Source: DAITQM01 sp036832975 (lineage in GTDB: Bacteria; Pseudomonadota; Gammaproteobacteria; Xanthomonadales; Wenzhouxiangellaceae). Taken from it: DNA of 64,000 nucleotides. Position 1 is the stretch's first letter. Every line of letters starts with the position of its first letter. Positions 43,792 through 52,282 of the stretch are shown here, one piece after another. Where the stretch lies: NCBI GenBank assembly GCA_036832975.1, contig DAITQM010000012.1, positions 16,004 to 80,003 of the forward strand, read 5' to 3'. The notes under the pieces were generated by a model. It saw nothing but the letters and a program-made list of their open reading frames with translations. It was not told the origin of the DNA and ran no database searches. The position numbers and the translations under genes are program-made.

Positions 43792-45534
43792 CTATGCCAC
43801 GTTGATCTTGACCAGTTCCTGACGCTCGGGCCCGAGTACGTGGACGGCGCAGGCGATACACGGATCGAAACTATGGATCGTGCGCAGGATTTCGAGCGGC
43901 TGTTCGGGATCGTGCAGGGCGTGTCCGGCGAGCGCCGCTTCGTAGGGTCCGGGATTGCCGGCCGCGTCGCGCGGCCCGGCATTCCAGGTGCTTGGCACAA
44001 CGGCTTGGTAATTGGCGATCTTGCCGTTCTCGATGACCACCCAGTGGGCCAACGCGCCGCGCGGCGCTTCGGTATAACCGACGCCCGTCGCGTGTTGCGG
44101 CCAGGTGCGCGGTTCCCACAGCGCGTCGTTGAACGTGCTCACGTCGCCGTTTTTGATATTGGCCATCAGATTGTTGTACCACTGGGACATTGCGCCGGCG
44201 AAGATTTTGGTCTCCAGCGTCCGCGCCGCGGTGCGGCCGAGCGTCGAAAACAGCGCTTCGACCGGCAGTTCAAGTTTAGCCAGCGCTTGCGATGCCAGCT
44301 CGCGCGTGGGTTCGTGGCCGCTGGCATAGAGCATCAGCACGCGAGCCAGCGGTCCGACTTCCATCGGTCGGCCGCGCCAGCGCGGCGATTTCAGCCAGGA
44401 ATATCCGGCTTGCCTGTCGAGGTGTTCGACCGGCGGCGGCGGGCCGGTGTAATGCAGCGCCGTTTCGCCCTGGTAGGGGTGGAGTCCCTCATCCCTGCCG
44501 GTGCTGTAGTCGTACCACGAATGGGCGATATATTCCTGGATTTCATCTTCGGCATTGAGATCCACTTCGTGGATGCGGCTGAGATCGCGGTCGAGAATCG
44601 CACCACGCGGCACGAGCAGCGATCCGATGTCATCGGTGCCTTCTTCGGGAAAATCGCCGTAGGTCAGGAAATTGCCGGTTCCTTCGCCGTGGCCGGGTGT
44701 GAACCAGTCTTTGTAGAACGAGGCAATGGCCAGGGTATCGGGCAGATAAACCTGATCGACGAAAGTCTGCATCGCCGCGATGATGTTTTTGATTTGTTGC
44801 AGACCCACCATGTTGACCGCGGTGGCCCCGGTCCCGGCGCCGGCATGGAGGCTGATGCCGACCGGGGCGCCGCCGACAACGAAGTTGGGGTGCGGATTCT
44901 TGCCGCCGAACAGGGTATGCAGTTTGGCGACCTCACGCTGCCATTCAAGGGCGTCGAGGTAATGGGCGACGGCCAGCAGATTGGCTTCGGGCGGCAGCCG
45001 GTAGGCGGGATGCCCCCAGTAGCCGTTCGTAAAAATACCGAGCTGCCCCGATTCGACCAGACCCTTGACGCGCTGTTGCACGTCGCTGAAATAACCCGGC
45101 GAAGAACGCGGATAATCCGAAATGGACTGCGCTAGTTGCGAAGTCGCGGCGGCGTCGGCGTTCAATGCGGCCACGATGTCCACCCAGTCCAGAGCATGCA
45201 GGTGATAAAAGTGCATGACGTGGTCGTGGATGAATTGCGCGCCGATCATCAGATTGCGGATCAGTTGCGCGTTGGGCGGGATCGGATAGTTGAGCGCGTT
45301 TTCCACCGCCCGCACCGAGGCGATACCGTGGACCAGAGTACATACGCCGCAGATGCGCTGGGCAAAGGCCCAGGCGTCGCGCGGGTCGCGGCCGCGAAGG
45401 ATGATCTCGATGCCGCGCACCATCGTTCCCGAACTTAGGGCGCGGGTAATGATGCCGTTTTCGGTTTCCGCTTCGATGCGCAAATGTCCTTCGATGCGGG
45501 TGATGGGATCGACGACAACGGTTTGGACGGCCAT
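43792..45534 (-). CDS. hynL: [NiFe] hydrogenase large subunit (Isp-type, group 1e)
   Basis: Carries the Ni-Fe active site for H2 oxidation or evolution. The four cysteine ligands are C62 and C65 in RICGVC and C559 and C562 in DPCIACAVH. The maturation protease should cut after His565, releasing the 15-residue tail. Length 580 fits the membrane-bound uptake class. The order hynS-isp1-isp2-hynL, with isp genes separating the subunits, is the hallmark of Isp-type enzymes known from Thiocapsa and Allochromatium. The gene is followed by a HupE-like gene. Confidence 0.95.
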   Translation of the reverse strand: MAVQTVVVDPITRIEGHLRIEAETENGIITRALSSGTMVRGIEIILRGRDPRDAWAFAQRICGVCTLVHGIASVRAVENALNYPIPPNAQLIRNLMIGAQFIHDHVMHFYHLHALDWVDIVAALNADAAATSQLAQSISDYPRSSPGYFSDVQQRVKGLVESGQLGIFTNGYWGHPAYRLPPEANLLAVAHYLDALEWQREVAKLHTLFGGKNPHPNFVVGGAPVGISLHAGAGTGATAVNMVGLQQIKNIIAAMQTFVDQVYLPDTLAIASFYKDWFTPGHGEGTGNFLTYGDFPEEGTDDIGSLLVPRGAILDRDLSRIHEVDLNAEDEIQEYIAHSWYDYSTGRDEGLHPYQGETALHYTGPPPPVEHLDRQAGYSWLKSPRWRGRPMEVGPLARVLMLYASGHEPTRELASQALAKLELPVEALFSTLGRTAARTLETKIFAGAMSQWYNNLMANIKNGDVSTFNDALWEPRTWPQHATGVGYTEAPRGALAHWVVIENGKIANYQAVVPSTWNAGPRDAAGNPGPYEAALAGHALHDPEQPLEILRTIHSFDPCIACAVHVLGPERQELVKINVA

Positions 45535-45537
45535 GGA

Positions 45538-46824
45538 TCAATCCTCTTGCAAGTGGGCCGCGACCAGCTCGATGAGGCTGTGCGGCGTCTTGTCCCATTG
45601 GAAATGACGTTCGGCGTCGGCGAACGCTTGCCGGCAGTCCGAACAACTGGTATAAAACCGGCCGGCGCCGGTGGCGTCGATCTCGCGCAGCTTGTTTTGC
45701 TGGGCGCGATAGCGCAGTGCTGTGGCCCGTTCTATGTTGTATACCCCGCCGCCGCCGGCGCAGCAGAAACTGAATCCTTTGTGGTTGGCCATTTCACGGA
45801 CCGCAACGCCCATCGCGGCGAATAATTGACGCGGCGCTTCGCTCACGCCGCCGCGGCGCACCAATTGGCAAGGGTCGTGAAAGGCGACGTCGCCGCCGCC
45901 GTCGCGTTTGAGCTTGAGGCGGCCGGCGTCGAGTTCGGCGGCAAGAAATTCGGTGATGTGGCGCACCTTGAACGGCAGCTTGCGGCCGCAAAGTTCGGCC
46001 GCTTCCCAGCGCAGCGAGTAGTAGGCATGGCCGCATTCGGGGACAATCACCCACTTCGCTCCGCAGCGCTCGGCGGCGGCGATCAGCCGCCGGCTGATCT
46101 GGTGTTGGGCTTCAGTGGAGCCGGCGTAATAACCGTAATTTTCGGCGATCAACGCACCATCGCAAAAGGTCGCATCAAGGCCGAGGTGTTTGACGATCCG
46201 GGCCAGTGCCGCGACCGCCGCCGGATAGTGTTCGAGATCGGTGCGCGGGACGCTGAGCAGCACGTCGGCCCGTTCGCGGTCGAGCGGAATATCGACATGA
46301 TATTCGCGGGCGATTTCAGCGAGGCGCTCCCGGTACGGCGCGGCCGGCGTTTCCGGCGCGCCGCTTTGCTGCTGGTTGCGGGCGCGCTCGGACAATTCGT
46401 GCGGTGTCAAACCGGCCGCAAACAGCGCGTGGCGTGTCTCTTCGATCAGCGCCGTCACGTCGATGCCCATCGGGCAGATCAGGCTGCACCGGCCGCACAG
46501 ATTGCAACTGTCGAACAGCAATTCCTGCCATTCGGCCAATTCCTCTACCGGCATCGCTTGGCCGCGACCGAACAAGCGGTACAGCGGCGCGAAAGGCCCG
46601 GCTTGCCGCCGGTAAGCACGTTTCAAAGGTTCGGCTTTCCAGATCGGCGTGTATTTCGGGTCGCCGGTGGCGATGTAGAAATGGCAGGCGTCGGCGCACA
46701 TGCCGCAATGGATACACGATTCGAGGCGCAACGCGGTCAGCGCTCCGAAAGCGCGGGCGAATGCCGCTTGCGCGTGATCGGCGCCGCGTTCGACTGCCGG
46801 CGGTGGCATCGTTTTGGTATTCAT
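45538..46824 (-). CDS. isp2: Isp2, HdrD-like iron-sulfur protein of the hydrogenase
   Basis: Soluble electron-transfer subunit related to heterodisulfide reductase HdrD and GlpC. Two [4Fe-4S] motifs lie in the N-terminal third, CIHCGMCADACH and CNLCGRCSLICP. Two CCG-type domains follow: a degenerate one (CDGALIAENYGYY with PECGHAY) and a complete one (HDPCQLVRRGG with FCCAGGGG). The 428 residues overlap the Isp1 stop. With Isp1 it should connect the hydrogenase to quinones or to thiol/disulfide chemistry. The true electron acceptor of Isp2 is not settled in known systems. Confidence 0.9.
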   Translation of the reverse strand: MNTKTMPPPAVERGADHAQAAFARAFGALTALRLESCIHCGMCADACHFYIATGDPKYTPIWKAEPLKRAYRRQAGPFAPLYRLFGRGQAMPVEELAEWQELLFDSCNLCGRCSLICPMGIDVTALIEETRHALFAAGLTPHELSERARNQQQSGAPETPAAPYRERLAEIAREYHVDIPLDRERADVLLSVPRTDLEHYPAAVAALARIVKHLGLDATFCDGALIAENYGYYAGSTEAQHQISRRLIAAAERCGAKWVIVPECGHAYYSLRWEAAELCGRKLPFKVRHITEFLAAELDAGRLKLKRDGGGDVAFHDPCQLVRRGGVSEAPRQLFAAMGVAVREMANHKGFSFCCAGGGGVYNIERATALRYRAQQNKLREIDATGAGRFYTSCSDCRQAFADAERHFQWDKTPHSLIELVAAHLQED

Positions 46825-47480
46825 GACGCGGCTCCTTTACGGGCCAGCCGGTAGCCGTTCAACGCCCGCGACGGCATGATGAAAAAGGCGTGCATCAATT
46901 TGCCGAACGGGAACCAGACGAGCAAAAGATCGACGCTCAGGATGTGCCAAGCCAGAAGGTCCTCGTAGCGCGCGCCAATGTGACCGGTGGCCAAAATCCC
47001 TGTGACGACGACCAGCGCGGTCACCAACCAACTGAAATAATCGTCGAAATTCGAGAGCCGGCGCAACACCCGGTGCGTGATGCGGCGGAACAAAACGGCG
47101 ATCAGCAAAGTCAGCGTCAACACGGCGAGCAGGTGAATCCAACTGCTGGGCAGGGCCGGCCAACTGACGCCGAGCAGGCTTTTGAAAAACGCGATGTGCG
47201 GTGCGAAAGCGAGGATCACGATGAACAGGCCGATGTGATAGCTGTAACCGAGCGCCTCGCCGTAGCCGGTGCGGCCGATGAACTCCCGGTGCGGCCAGGA
47301 GCGGGTGGCATCGACCGAGACGCCGCGCAGCAGCGAGAGCGCAACGCCGCTGCGCGGCTCGCTGTAACGCCGCCGAAAAGAGAGTAGGGCGATGGCGGTG
47401 ATGCGCCACAACACACCGAGCACGAATACCGTCAGCGCGAATTCGAGCGCCGGACCGCGGGCGAAATCGAGAAGATTCAT
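46821..47480 (-). CDS. isp1: Isp1, NarI-like diheme cytochrome b of the hydrogenase
   Basis: Membrane cytochrome b of the nitrate-reductase gamma/HdrE type with five predicted helices. Four candidate heme-ligand histidines appear as two pairs: YSYHIGLFIVILAFAPH and AWHILSVDLLLVWFPFGKLMH. It should exchange electrons with quinones in the membrane. The 219 residues are normal. ATG at 47480 overlaps hynS; the stop overlaps isp2, so the three are translated in a coupled way. Confidence 0.9.
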   Translation of the reverse strand: MNLLDFARGPALEFALTVFVLGVLWRITAIALLSFRRRYSEPRSGVALSLLRGVSVDATRSWPHREFIGRTGYGEALGYSYHIGLFIVILAFAPHIAFFKSLLGVSWPALPSSWIHLLAVLTLTLLIAVLFRRITHRVLRRLSNFDDYFSWLVTALVVVTGILATGHIGARYEDLLAWHILSVDLLLVWFPFGKLMHAFFIMPSRALNGYRLARKGAAS

Positions 47481-48559
47481 GCGGATTCCTCCTTGGCGGT
47501 GGCATGCAATAAACGCTGCTTGCGCCAGCGCGAGAGCGCCGCGGCGCCGGCCCCGAGTAGCACGCCGCCGGCCGTTCCGGCGGCGATTTTCTCCGCCGTC
47601 GTGAACATCCTGCCGGACAGCGGGTTGTAAAAGCCGCCCTTATCCCAGAAGTCGGGTTCGGAACAGCCGAGGCAACCATGCCCCGACTGGATCGGAAAAC
47701 TGACGCCGCCGTTCCATTTGACGGTGGCGCAAGCGTTGTACGTGATCGGTCCTTTACACCCCAACTCGTACAGGCACCAACCTTGCCGCGCCCCTTCGTC
47801 GTCGAAGCTTTTGGCGAACTTGCCGGCATCGAAAAACGGCCGGCGGTAGCAGCGATCGTGAATGCTGTCGCCGTAAAAAGCCAACGGCCGGCCGTAGGAA
47901 TCGAGATCCGGCAAACTGCCGAGGGCCAGAAAATGGACCAGCGTACCGGTGATTACCGCCGGGATCGGCGGGCAGCCCGAGATATTGACCACCGGTTTGT
48001 CTTTGACGATTTCCGCCACCGGGACGGCGCCGGTCGGGTTTGGCTGGGCGTGGGGGACGCCGCCGAACGAGGCGCAGGTGCCGATGGCGACGATCGCGGC
48101 GGCGCCGGCCGCGGCCTCTTCCAAGAGGTGAACGGCGCTTTGCCCGCCGATCATGCAATAGGCGCCGCCGGCCTCGACCGGGACCGCGCCGTCGACGAGC
48201 AGCACATATTCGCCATCGTTGTCGCGCATCGCCGCTTCGCGCGCCGCTTCGGCCGCCGAACCGGCAGCGGCGAACAGCGTTTCCTGGTAATCCAGCGAAA
48301 TGGTGTCGAACAACAAGCTCTCGACGGACGGCGCGAACGAGCGGGTCAACGATTCAAGGCAGCCGGTGCACTCCTGAAACGGCAGATAAATCACCGACGG
48401 CTTGCGCGCCCGCCTGAGGTTCTCGGCCAGTACCCGCCCACTGCCGGCGGGCAGGGCGAGAAGCGAAGCCAGCATCGTGCAATATTGGATAAACGTACGA
48501 CGGCTGACGCCATTAGCGTCGAGCATTTCGCCGACGGTCGGGTGGTCGGTGCGTTTCAT
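47477..48559 (-). CDS. hynS: [NiFe] hydrogenase small subunit (Isp-type)
   Basis: Holds three iron-sulfur clusters that carry electrons from the active site. The N-terminus has a Tat signal (SRRTFIQYC, residues 19-27); the C-terminus has a membrane helix. The proximal cluster reads ECTGCLES, with Gly66 and Gly167 (GTCASFGG) where oxygen-tolerant enzymes have extra cysteines, so a standard [4Fe-4S] cluster is expected. Distal (HDRC, WCLYELGC) and medial (YNAC, GCLGC) ligands are present. The 360-residue precursor overlaps isp1 at its end and the HupH-like gene at its start. Confidence 0.94.
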   Translation of the reverse strand: MKRTDHPTVGEMLDANGVSRRTFIQYCTMLASLLALPAGSGRVLAENLRRARKPSVIYLPFQECTGCLESLTRSFAPSVESLLFDTISLDYQETLFAAAGSAAEAAREAAMRDNDGEYVLLVDGAVPVEAGGAYCMIGGQSAVHLLEEAAAGAAAIVAIGTCASFGGVPHAQPNPTGAVPVAEIVKDKPVVNISGCPPIPAVITGTLVHFLALGSLPDLDSYGRPLAFYGDSIHDRCYRRPFFDAGKFAKSFDDEGARQGWCLYELGCKGPITYNACATVKWNGGVSFPIQSGHGCLGCSEPDFWDKGGFYNPLSGRMFTTAEKIAAGTAGGVLLGAGAAALSRWRKQRLLHATAKEESA

Positions 48560-49050
48560 AGCGGTGCTCCTCGGCCTGGTTGGGGTACCGGCTTGCGGTG
48601 AGGCGAACTTTGTGGTTCGGTAGGAGTGGAAGTGAACCGCGTGGCATCAGCGGCCCACTGTCGTAAGCGGCCGGCGGCGGCCTCGATTTCGCCGGTGGTG
48701 GCGGCGACCATCTCGGGGACCCGGCAAAATTCAAGCAATTCAACCACCACCGCGTCGCTCCGGTCATGATGTTCCACCCACCAGAGGCCGGGATACGCGG
48801 TCTCGTAAAAAACGGAGCGGCCGAGCGCTTTGATCTCGATCGTGGTTTCACCGGCGCCCAGCGCCTGGCGCAGCATCGACCGCTCCGCCGGAGCCATGGG
48901 CAGGGCTCGTAAATCGATACTGGCGGTGGTGCCATCCGCGGCCAGTGCCGCAAGGCGTGCGGCGATTTCCTGCAAGACGGCCGTGATGCCGCCGCCCAGC
49001 AGGCTGCTGCACGGTCGTTCGGCAGCGGCGATCTGGGCCAACGGAATCAT
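48556..49050 (-). CDS. HupH C-terminal-domain hydrogenase accessory protein
   Basis: A 164-residue protein resembling the HupH/HyaF C-terminal domain, with the conserved RQALGAGETTIEIKALGRSVFYETAYPGLWWVEHHD segment split across residues about 60-97. Full HupH proteins have two such domains in about 280 residues; only one is here. HupH/HyaF assist small-subunit maturation. The C-terminal 35 residues are Pro/Thr/Ser-rich. ATG overlaps the protease stop and the stop overlaps hynS, placing it firmly in the operon. Confidence 0.72.
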   Translation of the reverse strand: MIPLAQIAAAERPCSSLLGGGITAVLQEIAARLAALAADGTTASIDLRALPMAPAERSMLRQALGAGETTIEIKALGRSVFYETAYPGLWWVEHHDRSDAVVVELLEFCRVPEMVAATTGEIEAAAGRLRQWAADATRFTSTPTEPQSSPHRKPVPQPGRGAPL

Positions 49051-49562
49051 TGCCGATAGTCCTCGAGCAATGCGGCTACCCGGGTGAGCGCCTGCTCGAT
49101 GCCGGCCTGGACGGCGGCGGAAAGCTCGGTGTTCCAGCCGAGCACGGCCGGCTGGATACCGACCAGGGCGCGGCGCGCCGGCAATCGCCGCCTGAGGCGC
49201 GCGGCGGTCAACACTTCACTCAAGCCCGCCTCGTGCACGCTCAGGGCGGCCTGCCGATTGAGGAAACGATCGAAAGCTTCGTTTTCATAAACGCTGACCG
49301 CACCGGGATCAAGACCCGTGTCCGCCGCATCGACGACAATCAATGAGTCGGCGTTTTCGACGGTCTCGAGTAGTGGCAAGCCGACGGTGCCGCCGTCGAT
49401 GAGCGTGACATCCGGCGCTGTGCCGGTGGCTGCCAGACGCGAGATCAGATGCGGGCCGGCGCCGTCATCGCCCTGTAACACATTACCCACCCCGAGCACA
49501 ACGCAGGAAGGCGCAGTGGCGGATTGCGAAACGATTCTTGTTTGCTGGGCTGAAGAGCGCAC
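49047..49562 (-). CDS. hynD: Hydrogenase maturation protease (M52, HyaD/HupD-like)
   Basis: Nickel-dependent endopeptidase that removes the C-terminal tail of the large subunit. It has VLGVGNVLQGDDGAG with the metal-binding Asp, the VVDAADTGLDPGA strand with the second Asp, and the SVHEAGLSEVL histidine region. The GTG at 49562 is preferred, giving 171 residues: the alternative TTG at 49634 lies inside an FNR box and upstream of the predicted transcription start. First gene of the leftward operon and overlapping the HupH-like gene. Confidence 0.88.
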   Translation of the reverse strand: MRSSAQQTRIVSQSATAPSCVVLGVGNVLQGDDGAGPHLISRLAATGTAPDVTLIDGGTVGLPLLETVENADSLIVVDAADTGLDPGAVSVYENEAFDRFLNRQAALSVHEAGLSEVLTAARLRRRLPARRALVGIQPAVLGWNTELSAAVQAGIEQALTRVAALLEDYRQ

Positions 49563-49592
49563 GGGTTCACTCGCACGGCACGGGATTGGATC

Positions 49593-49634
49593 TGTATAGA
49601 CCCGTTGCCGCTTAGAGGTGTTGATTTCGATCAA
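49593..49634 (-). promoter_or_regulatory. FNR box and -10 of the hydrogenase structural operon
   Basis: TTGATTTCGATCAA (49621-49634) is a perfect FNR/Anr site. On the minus strand TATACA (49598-49593) has exact class II -10 spacing, predicting a start near 49586, 24 bases before the GTG of the protease gene. This suggests anaerobic activation of the structural genes. Confidence 0.75.
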
Positions 49635-49665
49635 ATCATCGCGCCGGCCGGGGAACGGGCCCGCT

Positions 49666-49707
49666 TTGATCTACATCAACATTCACAACAACCGGATTGA
49701 CTAGGTT
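49666..49707 (+). promoter_or_regulatory. FNR box and -10 of the hyp operon
   Basis: TTGATCTACATCAA (49666-49679) is a second perfect FNR site, 45 bases from the first. TAGGTT (49702-49707) is correctly placed as a class II -10, giving a start near 49714 and a 57-base leader before hypA. Each arm of the divergent locus thus has its own box. Confidence 0.75.
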
Positions 49708-49770
49708 AAGAGCGGAAGATTCATCATCCGGGTTAAGCCGGATCTAGTCCACCGAGCAAAGAAGCGCCCC

Positions 49771-50160
49771 ATGCACGAATTGGCCGTCTGCAATGCGCTG
49801 CTATCCGAAGTGTCCGCGGTGGCGCGAGTCCACCGCGCCACCGCGGTGCGGGTGATCACCGTCAAGATCGGCCCGCTCGCCGGTGTCGAACCGGCGTTGT
49901 TGAAACAGGCGTTTACGCTGGCCCAGGCGGGCAGCGTGGCGCACAAGGCGACTTTGTCTATCGAGTTAGCGGAAGTGCGTATCCGCTGCACCGCGTGCGG
50001 CACGATTTCGACTGTCCCGCCGAACCGCTTGTGCTGTACCGCCTGCGGCGGCTACCGGGCACACCTGATCGGTGGCGATGAACTCAGGCTCGAACGGCTC
50101 GAAATCGAAACCGCCGGCGACACCGTACCCACCCCGACCTGTGAGACCGGCGATGTGTGA
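49771..50160 (+). CDS. hypA: Hydrogenase nickel metallochaperone HypA
   Basis: Delivers nickel to the large subunit together with HypB. Nickel ligands are in the N-terminal MHE motif; zinc is held by CTAC and CTAC pairs in the C-terminal zinc-binding loop. The 129 residues are slightly longer than usual (about 113), with a Thr/Pro-rich tail overlapping hypB. First gene of the hyp operon. Confidence 0.95.
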   Translation: MHELAVCNALLSEVSAVARVHRATAVRVITVKIGPLAGVEPALLKQAFTLAQAGSVAHKATLSIELAEVRIRCTACGTISTVPPNRLCCTACGGYRAHLIGGDELRLERLEIETAGDTVPTPTCETGDV

Positions 50161-50896
50161 AAACTGCGGCTGTTCGGTCACCGGCAGCCAGACCGGCCAG
50201 CGGACGCAAACCGTCGATGTATTGTCCGCGATTCTGGCCGAAAACGATCGGAGTGCCGCCCACAATCGGGCCCATTTAGACCGTCATGCTGTGCTGGCGG
50301 TGAATTTGATGTCGTCGCCGGGCGCCGGCAAGACGCGGCTGCTGGAAGCGACCGCCGCGGCATTCGCCGGGCATTATTCGATGGCCGCCATCGTCGGCGA
50401 CCTGGCGACCGAGAACGACGCGACGAGATTACGCGGCGCGGGCCTCGAAGCGCTGCAGATCAGCACCGGCAGTGCCTGCCATCTCGACGCCGCCATGGTC
50501 CACGAGGCGATGCACCAGCTTGATCTCGACGGGCTGGATGTTTTGTTCATAGAAAACGTCGGCAACCTGGTGTGCCCGGCGGCATTCGACCTCGGCCAGC
50601 ATCTCAACGTCGTGCTGCTGGCGGTGACCGAAGGCGATGACAAGCCGGCCAAGTATCCGGTGATGTTCCGCGCCGCCGATCTTGTGGTGTTGAGTAAAAC
50701 CGATCTTTTGCCACACCTGACCGATTTCAGGCCGGCGCGCGCCCGGCGCGCGCTCGCGGCGCTGGGCAGCGAAGCGCCGCTGGTGCAAACCGCGCTCGCC
50801 ACGCCCGGCGCGGCACCGGAGGGCATCGCCGCGTGGCTGGCCTGGCTGCAAGAGGCGCTGCACATTCCCCGCGGCGCACGAGCCGCCGAGGTGTAG
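50153..50896 (+). CDS. hypB: Hydrogenase nickel-insertion GTPase HypB
   Basis: GTPase that drives nickel transfer with HypA. The start MCENCGC (C2, C5, C7) is the high-affinity nickel site of E. coli-type HypB. The P-loop is NLMSSPGAGKTRLLE, with GDLATENDA, the ENVGNLVCP zinc/nickel loop and SKTDLLPH as the base-recognition motif. No His-rich storage stretch is present. ATG at 50153 overlaps hypA by eight bases and gives 247 residues; a longer upstream frame is a shadow of hypA. Confidence 0.95.
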   Translation: MCENCGCSVTGSQTGQRTQTVDVLSAILAENDRSAAHNRAHLDRHAVLAVNLMSSPGAGKTRLLEATAAAFAGHYSMAAIVGDLATENDATRLRGAGLEALQISTGSACHLDAAMVHEAMHQLDLDGLDVLFIENVGNLVCPAAFDLGQHLNVVLLAVTEGDDKPAKYPVMFRAADLVVLSKTDLLPHLTDFRPARARRALAALGSEAPLVQTALATPGAAPEGIAAWLAWLQEALHIPRGARAAEV

Positions 50897-50898
50897 CA

Positions 50899-51162
50899 AT
50901 GTGCCTGGCGGTCCCCGTCCGCGTCGAGGCGCTGCTTGAACACGACACGGCGCTCGTCTCATTGAGCGGCGTCAAAAGCCGGGTCTCGCTGGCGCTGGTG
51001 GACGGCGTCGAAGTCGGCGATTACGTCATCGTTCATGTTGGCCATGCGATCGCCCGCCTCGACGTCGAGGAAGCCGAAAAAACGCTCGCCCTGTTCCGCG
51101 AAATCGCCGCGGCGCTCGCCGCGCCGGGTGCGGTGCGCCGCCGCGATGCGCTACATCCGTGA
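50899..51162 (+). CDS. hypC: Hydrogenase assembly chaperone HypC
   Basis: Small chaperone that shuttles the Fe(CN)2CO group with HypD. It starts MCLAVPVRV, with the essential Cys2, then a beta-barrel region and the HVGHAIARLD segment; 87 residues. Two bases separate it from the hypB stop, and it overlaps hypD by 17 bases. Confidence 0.95.
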   Translation: MCLAVPVRVEALLEHDTALVSLSGVKSRVSLALVDGVEVGDYVIVHVGHAIARLDVEEAEKTLALFREIAAALAAPGAVRRRDALHP

Positions 51163-52282
51163 ATTCCGTGACGCGCCGACCGCTCGGGCGCTGGCCGAAC
51201 GGATACGGCGCGCAGCGCAGCCTAAGCGCGACTATTACTTGATGGAGTTCTGCGGCGGGCACACGCACGCCGTCTTTCGTCACGGCCTGCTGGATCTGCT
51301 GCCGGACAATGTCCACCTCGTGCACGGCCCCGGCTGCCCGGTCTGCGTGCTCGCCACGTCGCGCCTGGACATGGCGTTGGCGCTTGTCGATCGGGCCGAA
51401 GTGATTTTAGCCAGCTACGGTGATATGCTACGGGTTCCAGCGGCGCGCCGCCGGACGCTGTTCAAGGCGCGGGCCGGCGGTTGCGACGTGCGCGTCATCC
51501 AGTCGGCCGGCGAGGCCGTGGAGCTGGCCGCCGCCCGGCCCGACCGCCAAGTGGTGCTGTTCGCGATCGGCTTTGAAACCACGACGCCGCCCACGGCACT
51601 GGCGATTCTCGAAGCTGAACGCCGGGGGTTGGCCAATTTCAGCGTCTTTTGCAACCACGTTTTAACTCCGGCGGCGATCCAAAGCATCCTCGACGCGCCG
51701 GAAGTGAGAGGGCTCGGTGCCGTCCGGGTGGATGGTTTCATCGGTCCGTCGCACGTCAGTACGGTGATCGGCAGCCGGCCGTACGAATACTTCGCCGCGG
51801 AATACCAAAAGCCGGTGGTCATCGCCGGCTTCGAGCCGCTGGACGTGCTGGCCGCGATCGGCATGCTGCTCGAGCAACTCAACAGCGGCCGGGCCGAAGT
51901 CGAAAACCAGTTCACCCGCGGCGTCAGCCGCGACGGCAATCTGAAAGCCCAGTCGCTGGTCGCCGAGGTGTTCGAACTGAAAGCCGAATGCACCTGGCGC
52001 GGTCTCGGGCGGCTGCCGTACAGCGGCCTGCGTATCAAGTCCAGGTACCGCAGTTTTGACGCCGAAAAACGTTTTCGGCTCAAAGAATTCGAAGTGACGG
52101 AAAATCGCGCCTGCCAGTGCCCGGCGGTGATCCGTGGCGTTAAAAAGCCCACCGATTGCCCGCTGTTCGCCACGCGCTGCACGCCGCGCGAGCCGCTCGG
52201 TTCGTGCATGGTGTCGAGCGAGGGGGCGTGCGCCGCTTATTACCGCTATCGGAACGTCAAGCGATGCGCATCCTCTTGCTGA
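51146..52282 (+). CDS. hypD: Hydrogenase Fe(CN)2CO assembly protein HypD
   Basis: Iron-sulfur scaffold on which CN and CO are added to iron. Conserved motifs are CGGHTH (from Cys36), GPGCPVCVL, IGFETTTPPTA, and a C-terminal [4Fe-4S] cysteine set (CQCPAVIRG, CPLFATRCTP, GSCMVSSEGAC). The 378 residues match E. coli (373). The start at 51146 lies inside hypC, and the stop overlaps hypX by 19 bases. Confidence 0.95.
   Translation: MRYIREFRDAPTARALAERIRRAAQPKRDYYLMEFCGGHTHAVFRHGLLDLLPDNVHLVHGPGCPVCVLATSRLDMALALVDRAEVILASYGDMLRVPAARRRTLFKARAGGCDVRVIQSAGEAVELAAARPDRQVVLFAIGFETTTPPTALAILEAERRGLANFSVFCNHVLTPAAIQSILDAPEVRGLGAVRVDGFIGPSHVSTVIGSRPYEYFAAEYQKPVVIAGFEPLDVLAAIGMLLEQLNSGRAEVENQFTRGVSRDGNLKAQSLVAEVFELKAECTWRGLGRLPYSGLRIKSRYRSFDAEKRFRLKEFEVTENRACQCPAVIRGVKKPTDCPLFATRCTPREPLGSCMVSSEGACAAYYRYRNVKRCASSC

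Noticed and set aside
47477..48559. Oxygen-tolerant (group 1d type) hydrogenase
   Set aside because: The two extra proximal cysteines are glycines, and the isp1/isp2 order marks a different group.
49563..49634. TTG at 49634 as the start of the maturation protease
   Set aside because: It falls inside a perfect FNR box and upstream of the predicted transcription start; GTG at 49562 fits better.
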